Below are positions 7,189 to 15,626 of a stretch of 64,000 nt of DNA, piece after piece. A program made the translations under genes and the position numbers. This DNA comes from Streptomyces griseomycini (GTDB taxonomy: Bacteria > Actinomycetota > Actinomycetes > Streptomycetales > Streptomycetaceae). Where the stretch lies: the NCBI RefSeq assembly GCF_014203535.1, contig NZ_JACHJI010000014.1, positions 124,001 through 188,000 on the forward strand, read 5' to 3'. Below the pieces are notes generated by a model. The model saw only the letters and a list, made by a program, of their open reading frames with translations, did no database searches and was not told where the DNA came from. Every line of letters begins with the position of its first letter. Position 1 is the first letter of the stretch.

Positions 7189-9018
7189 TCAGCGGCCCAC
7201 CGCGTAGCCCTGCATGCCGCGCGGGTTCGCCGCCGCCGAGAGGACGCCCGTCCCCGGGTCCCGGGCGACCGCGCACAGCCGGCCCTCCGACCAGGCGCCG
7301 CCGACCGTCACGTCGTGGCCGCGGCGCCGCAGCTCCGCCACCACCGCGGGGTCCGTGCGGGACTCGACGGTGACGCTGCCGGGACGCATGCCGCGCGGGT
7401 AGAAGGAGCCGGGGAAGCCGTCGTTGTGCCAGTTCGGCGCGTCGATCGCGCCCTGCAGGTCGAGGCCGCCGCGCACCCGCTCGCGCAGCGCGACCGCGAG
7501 GAAGAAGTGCAGTTGCCACTGGTCCTGCTGGTCCCCGCCCGGGGTGCCGAACGCCATCACCGGGACTCCGCCGCGCAGCGCGAGGGACGGCGTGAGGGTC
7601 GTCCGGGGGCGGCGGCCCGGGGTGAGCGTGCCCGGCAGGCCCTCCTCCAGCCAGGTCATCTGGAGCCGGGTGCCGAGCGGGAAGCCCAGCTCGGGGACGA
7701 CGGGGTTGGACTGGAGCCAGCCTCCGCTGGGCGTGGCCGCGATCATGTTGCCCCAGCGGTCCACGACGTCCAGGTGGCAGGTGTCGCCCCGGGTGGAGCC
7801 GTCGGCGGAGACGACCGGTTCGCCCGGCACGGGGGACGTCGGCAGCTTGGCGACCGTCGGCTCACCGACGCCCATCGGGTTGGAGCCGGGCTCCTCGGTG
7901 GCCACCCCGCGCGCGTGGGCGCTCAGCCGCGGGGTGCGTCCGCCCGGGTTGCCGGGTCGCAGCTCGTGGGAGGCGCGCGGGCCGATCCGGGTCCGCCGCT
8001 CGGCGTTGTACTCCGCCGACAGCAGGTCGTCGAGCGGCACCTCGGCCGCGTCGCCGTACCAGGCCTCGCGGTCGGCCATGGCGAGCTTGCAGCCCTCTAT
8101 CAGCAGGTGGACGTAGTCGGCGGAGCCGTAGGGAGGCAGTTCCGGAGGGAGCAGGGCGAGTTGCTGGAGCAGGACCGGACCCTGGCTCCAGGGGCCGGCC
8201 TTGCACACGGTCCAGCCGTCGAAGTCGTACGTCACCGGGGTCTCGTAGGTCGCGGACCAGGCGGCGAGGTCGGCGGCCGTCAGCGTGCCGGTGTGGTGCT
8301 CGCCGCTGGTGTCCAGGGTGGGGCGGGCGGCCTGCCGGACCAGGGCCTCGGCGATGAATCCGGTCCGCCACACCTCCCGCGCGGCGTCGATCTGCGCCTC
8401 CCTGTCCCCCGCCCCGGCGACCTCGGCCAGCAGCCGCTTCCAGGTGGCGGCGAGGGCGGGGTTGCGGAAGAGCTCGCCGGGGCGCGGCGCCCGGCCGCCG
8501 GGCAGGTACACCTCGGCCGAGGAGGTCCACTCCGTCTCGAACAGCTCCCGTACGGTCTCGACGGTCGCGCCGACGTTCTCCACGGGCGCGTGCCCGTGTT
8601 CGGCGTAGCCGACGGCGTACTTCAGGACGTCGGCGAGGGACTTGGTTCCGTGGTCGCGCAGCAGGAGCATCCAGGCGTCGAAGGCGCCGGGGACGGCGGC
8701 GGCGAGCGGTCCGGTGCCGGGGACGAGGTCCAGGCCGAGCCCCCGGTAGTGGGCGACGGTCGCACCGGCGGGGGCGACGCCCTGCCCGCACAGCACCCGC
8801 ACCTCGCCGCCGGCCGGGGCGAGGAGGATGGGCACCTCGCCGGCCGGTCCGTTGAGGTGCGGCTCGACGACGTGCAGCACGAAGGCCCCGGCCACGGCCG
8901 CGTCGTAGGCGTTGCCGCCGTCCTCCAGCACGGCCATCGCCGACTGCGAGGCCAGCCAGTGGGTGGAGGACACCATGCCGAAGGTGCCCTGGAGGGTGGG
9001 GCGGGTGGTGAACCGCAT
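7189..9018 (-). CDS. Gamma-glutamyltransferase-family Ntn hydrolase, no signal peptide
   Basis: This 609-residue protein has the GGT family N-terminus (MVSSTHWLASQSAMAVLEDG) and the autoprocessing region TRGDTCHLDVVDRWGNMIAA, in which the threonine of GDTCH is the expected new N-terminal nucleophile, followed by PGRRPRTTLTPSLALRGG. GGT homologues cleave gamma-glutamyl bonds or act as acylases. There is no signal peptide, so it should be intracellular, unlike the second GGT at 46406. It starts at ATG 9018 behind GAGGTGAG and lies 175 bases downstream of nanE on the same strand. Whether it belongs to the sialic acid operon is uncertain; a palindrome in the gap suggests its own control. Confidence 0.85.
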   Translation of the reverse strand: MRFTTRPTLQGTFGMVSSTHWLASQSAMAVLEDGGNAYDAAVAGAFVLHVVEPHLNGPAGEVPILLAPAGGEVRVLCGQGVAPAGATVAHYRGLGLDLVPGTGPLAAAVPGAFDAWMLLLRDHGTKSLADVLKYAVGYAEHGHAPVENVGATVETVRELFETEWTSSAEVYLPGGRAPRPGELFRNPALAATWKRLLAEVAGAGDREAQIDAAREVWRTGFIAEALVRQAARPTLDTSGEHHTGTLTAADLAAWSATYETPVTYDFDGWTVCKAGPWSQGPVLLQQLALLPPELPPYGSADYVHLLIEGCKLAMADREAWYGDAAEVPLDDLLSAEYNAERRTRIGPRASHELRPGNPGGRTPRLSAHARGVATEEPGSNPMGVGEPTVAKLPTSPVPGEPVVSADGSTRGDTCHLDVVDRWGNMIAATPSGGWLQSNPVVPELGFPLGTRLQMTWLEEGLPGTLTPGRRPRTTLTPSLALRGGVPVMAFGTPGGDQQDQWQLHFFLAVALRERVRGGLDLQGAIDAPNWHNDGFPGSFYPRGMRPGSVTVESRTDPAVVAELRRRGHDVTVGGAWSEGRLCAVARDPGTGVLSAAANPRGMQGYAVGR

Positions 9019-9108
9019 CTCTCACCTCGGTGTTCGCGTACGCCTGCCGGTCCCGCCCGGACCCGCCCCGCTCCGGGGGTCCGGGGAGTTCCGGCTCGAC
9101 TCCGGTCG

Positions 9109-9120
9109 GCCTGATCAGGC
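9109..9120. promoter_or_regulatory. 12-bp palindrome upstream of the GGT-family gene
   Basis: GCCTGATCAGGC (9109-9120) is a perfect palindrome in the 175-bp gap between nanE and the GGT-family gene, about 90 bases before the GGT start. It could be a regulator site for that gene; no consensus is recognised. Confidence 0.3.
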
Positions 9121-9193
9121 AGCAGGCTACCGATCCCCCGGACGTCCCCGCGTACGGGGCGACGGGGTTCGACGACGGCCCCGGCGCGGCCCG

Positions 9194-9868
9194 TCAGGAG
9201 GTGAGCCCGGCCACGAACGCCCGGGTCAGCGCGGTCGGTGCCGTGATGGCGGTGCCCACGACGACGCTCAGCGCGCCCGCCGCCAGCGCCTCGGCGGCCT
9301 GCTCCGGGGTCGCGATCCGGCCCTCGGCGATCACCGGGGTGGGGATCGCGGCGGCGAGGTCGGCGACGAGGGCCAGGTCCGGGGCGGTCCGGCGGGGGGA
9401 ACCCGGCACGTAGCCGGACAGCGTCGTCCCCACGAAGTCGGCGCCCTGCCCGGCGGCCGCACGGCCCTCGTCGAAGGTCGACACGTCGGCCATGACCAGG
9501 GCGCCCGCCGCGTGGACGGCCTCGACGAGCTCCGCGAAGGTGCTGCCGTCGGGGCGCGGGCGCGCGGTGGCGTCGGCCGCGACGACCGCGGCCCCCGCCT
9601 CCACGAGGGCGAGCGCGTGGCGCACGGTCGGGGTGATGTAGACGCCCGTGTCGCCGTCCTTCCACAGGCCGATCACCGGGAGGCCGACGGCCGCGACGGT
9701 GGCCGCGACGACCTCCGGTTCGTTGACGCGCACGGCCGCCGCGCCGCCGTCCCGCGCCGCGAGGGCCATGCGGACCAGGGTGTCGGTGTGGCGCATCGGG
9801 TCGCCGGGCGGAGCCTGGCAGGACACGATCAGTCGGCCCTTCAGGGAGTCGGCCAGGGGCAGGGTCAT
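9194..9868 (-). CDS. nanE: N-acylglucosamine-6-phosphate 2-epimerase (ManNAc-6-P epimerase)
   Basis: The 224-residue TIM-barrel protein matches NanE throughout: LIVSCQAPPGDPM at the N-terminus, GLWKDGDTGVYITPT with the catalytic lysine region, ADATARPRPDG, ADVSTFDEG, VGTTLSGY and IAEGRIATPEQ. It converts N-acetylmannosamine 6-phosphate to N-acetylglucosamine 6-phosphate in the cytoplasm, the third step of sialic acid breakdown. Its ATG overlaps the stop of the ROK kinase gene by 4 bases, so lyase, kinase and epimerase are translationally coupled in pathway order. The next enzymes, NagA and NagB, are not in the window and are presumably encoded elsewhere. Confidence 0.95.
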   Translation of the reverse strand: MTLPLADSLKGRLIVSCQAPPGDPMRHTDTLVRMALAARDGGAAAVRVNEPEVVAATVAAVGLPVIGLWKDGDTGVYITPTVRHALALVEAGAAVVAADATARPRPDGSTFAELVEAVHAAGALVMADVSTFDEGRAAAGQGADFVGTTLSGYVPGSPRRTAPDLALVADLAAAIPTPVIAEGRIATPEQAAEALAAGALSVVVGTAITAPTALTRAFVAGLTS

Positions 9869-10911
9869 CGCGGGGCTCCGGTGGTGTGGGGGTGGTGCAG
9901 GGGCAGCGTGCGGGGCAGGGCGGCGGCGCCCAGGACCGCGGCGTCGGCTCCGCCGCGCGGCGGGACGGGGCGCAGTTTCCGCAGCGGGGGCATGAGTTCG
10001 GCGGCGAAGGCCGCCTCCAGGGCGTCCGTGTACAGCGCGCCGATGCGGGGCACCCCGCCGCCGACGACGACCCGGTCGGCCCCCAGCGTGTTGGCGAGGC
10101 CGCCCAGGGTGCGGCCGACGGCCTCGGCGCCCAGGACGATGGCCGCGGTGGCGTGCGGGTCGCCCTCGGCCGCGCGGGCGGCCACGGTCTCCAGGCGGTC
10201 GGCCGGGACTCCGCTCGTCCGCGTGTAGTGGGCGGTGATGCCGGGTCCCGCCGCGATCGCCTCGAGGTGGCCGGTGGCGCCGCAGGTGCAGGGCAGCCCG
10301 TCGGCCTCGGGGCTCGGCAGGTGGCCGAGGTGCCCGGCGATGCCGGCCGTGCCGTGCAGCACGCGTCCGGCCGCGGCGACGGCGCCGCCCACACCGGTGC
10401 CGACGGCCGCGTAGATCAGCGTGAGGCCGCCGTCGCGGTCCGCGCCGCCGTCGTGGGCGGCCCCACCGTCACGGGCTCCACCGGCGGCCGGCACGGCGGA
10501 GCCGGGTCCAGCCCCTCCTCCGCGAGGATCGGACAGTTCGGAAAGTTCCGTGGCCGCGGCGGCGCGTACGTCGTTGTCGCAGGCCACCGGGAGTCCGGTG
10601 CGGTCGGCGAGGCCGGCGGCCAGGGCGGTGCCGGCCCAGCCGCGGAGGGTGCCGGTGGCGCTGGTGACGGTCCCGGTGGCGGGGTCGATCACTCCGGCGG
10701 CGGCGACGCCGATCGCCGTGGTGCCCGGCGCCCGGACCGCCCGGGCGGCCTCGGCCAGCGCGTCGAGCACCGCCTCGGCGCCCTCGGTCGCCGGGGTGGG
10801 CAGCCGGTGCCGGGCCAGGACGGCGCCGTCGCCCGCGACCAGGGCGGCGGCGATCTTCGTGCCGCCCAGGTCGAGGCCGATCACGGGTGCGTGCGGGTGC
10901 CGTGCCGTCAT
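9865..10911 (-). CDS. ROK-family sugar kinase, probable N-acetylmannosamine kinase
   Basis: This 348-residue protein begins VIGLDLGGTKIAAALV (ATP-binding phosphate 1 motif) and has the ROK zinc region LPCTCGATGHLEAIA. The usual third cysteine of CxCGxxGCxE is histidine here, a variant that I recall from other actinobacterial ROK kinases. A low-complexity Gly/Ala/Asp insertion of about 30 residues sits before the TLIYAAVGTGVGGA segment. ROK kinases phosphorylate glucose, GlcNAc or ManNAc; placement between the lyase and nanE, with 4-base overlaps on both sides, argues for ManNAc kinase (NanK). A glucokinase-type specificity cannot be excluded from sequence. Confidence 0.85.
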   Translation of the reverse strand: MTARHPHAPVIGLDLGGTKIAAALVAGDGAVLARHRLPTPATEGAEAVLDALAEAARAVRAPGTTAIGVAAAGVIDPATGTVTSATGTLRGWAGTALAAGLADRTGLPVACDNDVRAAAATELSELSDPRGGGAGPGSAVPAAGGARDGGAAHDGGADRDGGLTLIYAAVGTGVGGAVAAAGRVLHGTAGIAGHLGHLPSPEADGLPCTCGATGHLEAIAAGPGITAHYTRTSGVPADRLETVAARAAEGDPHATAAIVLGAEAVGRTLGGLANTLGADRVVVGGGVPRIGALYTDALEAAFAAELMPPLRKLRPVPPRGGADAAVLGAAALPRTLPLHHPHTTGAPR

Positions 10912-11867
10912 CGGACCGGGAGCAGTCCGGCGCCGCGCAGCCGCTCCTCGACGAGGGCGATCGACGCGTCGCTCAGCTGGATCTGCGGGGCGGCGGTGGT
11001 GCCGTGCGCGAAGACGCCGAGCAGCCGCAGCGCGTGCTTGAAGGCGCCGATGGCGGAGGAGTTGCGGCCCATCTCGTCCTCGGGGCCGGCGTCGACCATC
11101 CCGAACAGCTCGACGAGCCGCTCCTGTTCCTTGACGGCACGGTCGAGGTCGCCGCCGCGCACGGCGTCGTAGAGGCGTACGTATCCGGCGGGGTCGACGT
11201 TGCCCAGGCCGGGGACGACGCCGTCGGCGCCCGCCAGCAGGGCGGCGTCCACGGTGAGCTCGGATCCGGTGAGGACGCTGAAGGAGGGGGCCGGGCCGTC
11301 GGCGCGGCCGTGGCGGCCGCCGAGTCCGACGATGAGCCGGCGCAGGCCTCCCTCGTCGCCGCTGCTGTCCTTGAGGCCGGCCAGCGTGCCGTCCGCGGCG
11401 AGTTCGCGCACCAGGGCGACGGAGAGCTTGCTGTGCACGGAGACCGGGATGTCGTAGGCGTACAGGGGCAGGTCGACGCGGGAGCGGACGGTGCGGAAGT
11501 GGCGGGCGATCTCGACGGGGTGGGTCCGGGCGTAGAAGGGCGCGGTCACGACCAGGGCGTCGGCGCCGGCCGCGCGGGCGGCCTCCGCGTGGGCGAGCAC
11601 GCGGGGGGTGGTCGTGTCGATGGCGCCGGCGAGCACGGGGACGCGGCCGGCGACGGCCTCGACGACCGTCTCCAGGGCGACCGCCCGCTGCCGGTCGGTG
11701 AGGAAGGCGACCTCGCTGCTGGAGCCGAGGGCGAACAGGCCGTGGACGCCCCCGCTCACGAGGTGCTCGACGTGCCGGGCGAGCGAGGCGGTGTCGACCT
11801 CGCCCGATGTGTCCAGAGGGGTGCAGACGGGCGGCACGACGCCGCGCAGCGGCTGGGACGAGGACAT
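10908..11867 (-). CDS. nanA: DapA-superfamily aldolase, probable N-acetylneuraminate lyase
   Basis: The 319-residue protein is a DHDPS/NAL-family class I aldolase: RGVVPPVCTPLD at the N-terminus, GLFALGSSSE, the YAYDIP motif and the Schiff-base lysine in LAGLKDSSGD. The family includes dihydrodipicolinate synthase, N-acetylneuraminate lyase and keto-deoxy sugar aldolases. Being first in a coupled set with a ROK kinase and nanE, downstream of a sialidase, makes neuraminate lyase by far the best call. The start is ATG 11867 with AGGAG close upstream; the longer reading to 11993 has no family similarity. A hairpin terminator lies between the sialidase and this gene, so it may have partly independent expression. 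Confidence 0.85.
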   Translation of the reverse strand: MSSSQPLRGVVPPVCTPLDTSGEVDTASLARHVEHLVSGGVHGLFALGSSSEVAFLTDRQRAVALETVVEAVAGRVPVLAGAIDTTTPRVLAHAEAARAAGADALVVTAPFYARTHPVEIARHFRTVRSRVDLPLYAYDIPVSVHSKLSVALVRELAADGTLAGLKDSSGDEGGLRRLIVGLGGRHGRADGPAPSFSVLTGSELTVDAALLAGADGVVPGLGNVDPAGYVRLYDAVRGGDLDRAVKEQERLVELFGMVDAGPEDEMGRNSSAIGAFKHALRLLGVFAHGTTAAPQIQLSDASIALVEERLRGAGLLPVR

Positions 11868-11918
11868 GGGAGGGGCTCCTGGGTTGTGCGGTGAGGCGCG
11901 GGTGGTACGGGAAGGGAA

Positions 11919-11954
11919 CGGGCCGCCCCCGCGAGAGGTCACGCGGGCGGCCCG
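11919..11954 (-). terminator. Hairpin between the sialidase and lyase genes
   Basis: A 10-bp perfect stem (11919-11928 with 11945-11954) and 16-nt loop begin just after the sialidase stop codon and end 52 bases before the lyase start. It may attenuate read-through inside the operon or protect the 3' end of the esterase-sialidase message. Confidence 0.55.
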
Positions 11955-11961
11955 GGTCGGG

Positions 11962-13446
11962 TCAGGGTGCGGTGACGGTGAGCGTGCCGTCACCGTGGGA
12001 CCGCTGCCAGCCGCGCACGAGGTACGTGGCGGTCGTCGGCACGGTGCCCGCGGTGGCGTTCGCGGGGACCGTGACGGGGATCCTCATGTTCGCGCCCTGA
12101 CCGGGCTCGAGCGCGGGCACGGCCACGGCCGGGGCGCTCCAGCCCGGGGGCAGCCCGAGGGAGACCGTGCCGGAGGGCAGGTCCTTGTCGTTCTGGCTGA
12201 CGACGCGGACGGTGACCTCGGTGGTCCTCCCGGCGGGCAGGGAGGCGGGCGGGGTGACCGTGACGGGCGCGCAGACCCCGCCGAGCCACTGCAGGTCGAA
12301 GGAGGAGTAGGTGACGTGCCGGTGGTCGGCGCGTTCCCACAGCAGGCCCACCCGGGGGTTGGGGGCGGTGCCGTCGCCGAGCGGGGTGAGCGTCGAGTAG
12401 GCGGCCGAGCCGGCCTCGACGGTCTTGCGCACCGGCCAGTTCTGCCCGTTGTCGCAGGAGAGCCGGACGGTGAGGTTGCTGCGGCTGTCGGTGGTCGCCG
12501 TGTTGCTGAACATCAGCCAGGAGGCGCGCGGGTGGGTGGCCGGCACGTCCGGGGCGAAGCGCATGACCGAGCCGTTGTTGGCGGGGTCGGGCAGTTCCTT
12601 GTCCTGCTGGAACGGCGTGTAGGTGACGCCGCCGTCGGTGGAGTGGGCCACCGTGCGGTACGGGGCGGAGCGGTTGTTGAGCATGACGCGGCCGTCGGAC
12701 AGTTCGACGGTCTTGTTCTCGTCGCCGCCGGGACCGACCGGGGTGCCCGTCTTCCAGGTGGCGCCGTGGTCGTCGCTGTAGGCGCTGACCGCGTAGTTGG
12801 CGCCGTTGTGGCGGACGGCGTACTGCTGGATCAGGCGGCCCGCGTACTTGCCGTGGCGCAGCTGGACGCCCTCGCCCGAGGAGGCGAACATGCCGGCCCA
12901 GGCCGGGTTCTTGATCTCGGCGGTGATCCGCTCGTGCTTCCAGGTCAGGCCGTCGTCGTCGGAGTAGCTGTAGTCGGCCTGCAGGACGTTCGGGTCGCTC
13001 TCGTCGTTGCCGGTCGCGGAGCCGAAGAATCCCTGGTTCACGGAGGCCGCGTAGAAGACGAAGATCCGCCCGGTCTCCCGGTCGACGAGGAGACTGGGGT
13101 CGCCGTAGCCCTTGGGCGCGGGGTCCTTGCGCACGACCTGCTGCGTCTGCCAGGTGGCGCCGTCGTCGGTGCTGCGCCGCATCACGACCCCGAGGTTGCC
13201 GGGCAGGTCGGCGAGGGTGGGGCGGGCGTCGTACGCGGCGATCAGCGTGCCCTTGGTCGTCTTGGTCAGCGCGGGGATGCGGTAGTACGGGGAGCCGGTG
13301 CCCGCGGTGGCGATGTCCTGCGAGGTGAGGGTGCCGGGAGCGAAGGCGGCCTGCCGGCCGGCCGTGTGCGCGGCGGGCGTGCCGGCGGCCAGCAGGGCCA
13401 GGGCGGCGCCCGCGGTGACGGTGGCCAGGGTGGCTCTACGCTGCAT
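11962..13446 (-). CDS. Secreted exo-alpha-sialidase with C-terminal NEW3-type domain
   Basis: The 494-residue protein starts with a signal peptide (MQRRATLATVTAGAALALLAAG) cleaved near TPAAHTA. The catalytic propeller begins with the YRIP motif supplying the arginine of GH33 sialidases and has several Asp-boxes: STDDGATW, YSDDDGLTW, YSDDHGATW and STDGGVTY. The last 100 residues (from about VTVTPPASL) look like an NPCBM-associated NEW3/beta-sandwich domain often attached to secreted glycosidases. It should release terminal sialic acid outside the cell for import by the ABC system encoded at 15627-21281. Its first 11 bases overlap the esterase gene, so the two are co-transcribed. Confidence 0.92.
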   Translation of the reverse strand: MQRRATLATVTAGAALALLAAGTPAAHTAGRQAAFAPGTLTSQDIATAGTGSPYYRIPALTKTTKGTLIAAYDARPTLADLPGNLGVVMRRSTDDGATWQTQQVVRKDPAPKGYGDPSLLVDRETGRIFVFYAASVNQGFFGSATGNDESDPNVLQADYSYSDDDGLTWKHERITAEIKNPAWAGMFASSGEGVQLRHGKYAGRLIQQYAVRHNGANYAVSAYSDDHGATWKTGTPVGPGGDENKTVELSDGRVMLNNRSAPYRTVAHSTDGGVTYTPFQQDKELPDPANNGSVMRFAPDVPATHPRASWLMFSNTATTDSRSNLTVRLSCDNGQNWPVRKTVEAGSAAYSTLTPLGDGTAPNPRVGLLWERADHRHVTYSSFDLQWLGGVCAPVTVTPPASLPAGRTTEVTVRVVSQNDKDLPSGTVSLGLPPGWSAPAVAVPALEPGQGANMRIPVTVPANATAGTVPTTATYLVRGWQRSHGDGTLTVTAP

Positions 13447-14488
13447 GGACGGGCCTCTTCTCGGGTGGGGTTTCAGGCGAGTCGGGGGTCGTGCGGGGTG
13501 GAGGGACCGGGGTCGTCCGGGGAGCGGCGAACAGCTCCCGGACCCAGGCGAGCTGCTCGCGGCGGTGGTGGCCGCCGCCGCCCTCGTGGCCGTTGAACTC
13601 GTAGACCCGCAGGTCCTTGGCGCCGCCGTAGCGGTGGTAGGCGGCGAAGCAGGTGGAGGGCGGGCAGATGTCGTCCATCATGGCGATGGAGAACAGCGAC
13701 GGGGCCGTGGCGCGGGCGGCCAGCAGGGCGGCGTCGACGTAGGACAGGGTGGTGAGGACGGTCTCGGTGCGGTCGCGGTGCAGGCTCAGGTACTCCGCGA
13801 TCTCGGTGTAGGGGGGCGCGCCGGCGATCAGTGCCCCGCGGCGGATGTCGCACAGGAACGGGGTGTCGGGCATGACGCCCGCCAGGCCCGGGACGAGCCC
13901 GGCGACCGCGAGCGAGATGCCGCCGCCCTGGCTGTGTCCGGTCACGACGACCCGGTCCGGGTCGACCGCCGGGTGGGCGCGGGCGGCCTCGACGAAGCGC
14001 ACGGCGTCGGTGTAGACGCGCCGGTAGTAGTGGTGGTCGGGGCTGTCCACGCCCCGGGTCAGGAAGCCGGGGACGTCGCCGTTCAGGGAGACCGTGTCGG
14101 GGGTGTCGCCCCCGGCGGTGGACCAGCCCTGGCCACGGGTGTCCATGACGAGGTGCGCGTGGCCGGCGTTGGCCCAGAGCACCTGCTCGTGCGGCAGGCC
14201 GCGGCCGCGGCCGTAGCCGAGGAACTCCACGACGCAGCCGAGCGGGCCCTCGGCCCCGGCGGGCAGGTGCAGCCAGCCCCGGACGGGCTCGCCCGCGAAG
14301 CCGGGCACGGCCACGTCGTAGGTCGTGATCTGGGTCAGGCCCGTGTCCACGGGTGTGAAGCGGGGGGTTCCGTCGGCCGCTCGGGCCGTTCGCAGGGTCC
14401 GGTCCCAGAACGCGTCGAGGTCGGCGGGTTCGTCGAGGTCGGGCCGGAGGGCGAGGCACTCGGCGAGGGTGAGGTCCGTCAGTGGCAT
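13436..14488 (-). CDS. AXE1-family acetyl esterase (acetylxylan/cephalosporin C deacetylase fold)
   Basis: A protein of 350 residues with the AXE1 family features: VAVPGFAGEPVRGWLHLPAG early on, DTRGQGWSTAGGDTPD, the nucleophile elbow GHSQGGGIS and a late histidine in FNGHEGGGGHH. Family enzymes remove O-acetyl groups from xylan, sugars or cephalosporin C. It is the first gene of the sialidase-lyase-kinase-epimerase transcript and has no clear signal peptide, so a cytoplasmic role deacetylating O-acetylated sialic acids after import is attractive, but this is inference from context. An identical copy of the regulator's operator lies 63 bases upstream of its start. Confidence 0.88.
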   Translation of the reverse strand: MPLTDLTLAECLALRPDLDEPADLDAFWDRTLRTARAADGTPRFTPVDTGLTQITTYDVAVPGFAGEPVRGWLHLPAGAEGPLGCVVEFLGYGRGRGLPHEQVLWANAGHAHLVMDTRGQGWSTAGGDTPDTVSLNGDVPGFLTRGVDSPDHHYYRRVYTDAVRFVEAARAHPAVDPDRVVVTGHSQGGGISLAVAGLVPGLAGVMPDTPFLCDIRRGALIAGAPPYTEIAEYLSLHRDRTETVLTTLSYVDAALLAARATAPSLFSIAMMDDICPPSTCFAAYHRYGGAKDLRVYEFNGHEGGGGHHRREQLAWVRELFAAPRTTPVPPPRTTPDSPETPPEKRPVHAA

Positions 14489-14550
14489 GGAGAGGGCCCC
14501 GGTGGGTGAGGCGTGCGCGCGGCGCAGCGCGGTGAGGTCCGGCTTGAGAA

Positions 14551-14567
14551 CAGACGTCTGATGTCTG
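14551..14567 (-). promoter_or_regulatory. Operator copy 1, before the esterase-sialidase operon
   Basis: CAGACGTCTGATGTCTG at 14551-14567 is the exact reverse complement of 15515-15531 in front of the ABC transporter operon. It contains the CAGACGTCTG palindrome. The 17-bp identity on either side of the GntR gene, each copy oriented with the operon it precedes, makes this a strong candidate for the regulator's binding site. Confidence 0.75.
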
Positions 14568-14661
14568 CTGTCCTGGGACCCTAGGGATCCGGAAGACGCC
14601 CGTCAAGTACCCCGCCCCACGGCCCGGCCCCGCCCTCGCGACGGCCGGACCCCCGTACGAC

Positions 14662-14700
14662 ACGGCGGAGGCGGCCCCGCACCGGGACCGCCTCCGCCGT
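14662..14700 (-). terminator. Hairpin terminator after the GntR regulator
   Basis: A 13-bp perfect stem (14662-14674 with 14688-14700) and 13-nt loop lie just downstream of the regulator stop at 14713, separating it from the esterase operon promoter. Confidence 0.75.
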
Positions 14701-14712
14701 GGAAGGACCGGT

Positions 14713-15459
14713 TCAGCGGCGGGCGCGGGCCTCCGCGATGCGCTGCCGCACCGGCGCGTAGTGGTCGGCCAGCGCGGCCGCGAACTCCACGGGGTCCCGG
14801 TCCCGCACGGCGTCCACGATGCGCTGGTGATGGGCGATGGTGGCGGCCTCGTGCTCGTGCGTGAAGACGTCGAGGTGCGGCGCGACGATGACGTAGACGT
14901 CCCAGAAGGCCGTGGAGAGCTGCCCGATGAGGTCGTTGCCGAGGGGGGCGAGGAGCAGGGTGTGGAAGGCGCGGTCGGCCTCGACGAAGCCGTGCCCCTC
15001 CCCGGCGCCCGCCCTGCGCATCTCGTCGACGAGCGCCGCCAGGCGGCCGATCTGCTCGTCGTCGAGGGACCGCACGAGTCGTTCCGCCATGCCGCGCTCG
15101 AACAGCTCGCGCACCTCGATGAGGTCGCTCATCACCTGGAAGTCGTCGTCGGGACTGAGCAGACCGCGGAAGGCCAGGCTCTCCACCAGGGCGGACAGGC
15201 TCAGCCGGCCGACATAGGTGCCGTGACCGTGGCGCACCTCGACGATGTCGAGCGCGGTGAGGATCCGGATGGCCTCCCGCACGCTGGAGCGGCTGGCGCC
15301 GAGCGCCTCGCACAGGGCGGGCTCGGTCGGCAGCGGGTCCCCGGGGCGCAACTGGTTGCGCAGAATGTACGACTTGATGCCGTCCACGACCTCCTGTCGC
15401 AACGGCTGCCGTGCCGTCTTGGGCTCCGGCACGGCATGCCGGATCGCCCTTTGTCCCAC
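14713..15459 (-). CDS. GntR-family (FadR/FCD) regulator of the sialic acid locus
   Basis: The protein of about 248 residues has an N-terminal GntR winged helix (PLRQEVVDGIKSYILRNQ, LPTEPALCEALGASRSSVRE, VRHGHGTYVG) and a C-terminal all-helical FCD ligand domain (FVEADRAFHTLLLAPLGND, HHQRIVDAVRDRDP). FCD regulators such as NanR bind acidic sugars or organic acids and repress uptake and catabolism genes. It sits between the catabolic operon (same strand, downstream) and the ABC transporter operon (divergent). The same 17-bp element precedes both operons, so it is the likely local repressor. GTG 15459 has AAGAGG at the right distance; GTG 15465 is the alternative. Confidence 0.88.
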   Translation of the reverse strand: MGQRAIRHAVPEPKTARQPLRQEVVDGIKSYILRNQLRPGDPLPTEPALCEALGASRSSVREAIRILTALDIVEVRHGHGTYVGRLSLSALVESLAFRGLLSPDDDFQVMSDLIEVRELFERGMAERLVRSLDDEQIGRLAALVDEMRRAGAGEGHGFVEADRAFHTLLLAPLGNDLIGQLSTAFWDVYVIVAPHLDVFTHEHEAATIAHHQRIVDAVRDRDPVEFAAALADHYAPVRQRIAEARARR

Positions 15460-15510
15460 CGCCACCTCTTGACCCCTCTCCCTCGTCCGACTACGTTCCC
15501 ACGCTATCAA

Positions 15511-15535
15511 GCATCAGACATCAGACGTCTGATGC
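15511..15535 (+). promoter_or_regulatory. Operator copy 2, between the GntR gene and the ABC transporter
   Basis: The 25-bp element at 15511-15535 contains the perfect palindrome ATCAGACGTCTGAT (15520-15533) and an additional upstream ATCAGAC half-site (15513-15519). Bases 15515-15531 are identical to the reverse complement of operator copy 1. It lies between the divergent regulator and transporter genes and could control both. Confidence 0.75.
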
Positions 15536-15626
15536 ATCCTCGGCGAGATACGTTCGCGCCGGCCCGTCGCACAGAATCAGCCATTCCGCTTCCTTGCCCG
15601 TCACGTCTCCCCGCCAGGAGGGTTCC

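Noticed and set aside
7105..9114. Open frame of 669 codons on the plus strand
   Set aside because: Antisense to the GGT-family gene, repetitive Gly/Val/His composition.
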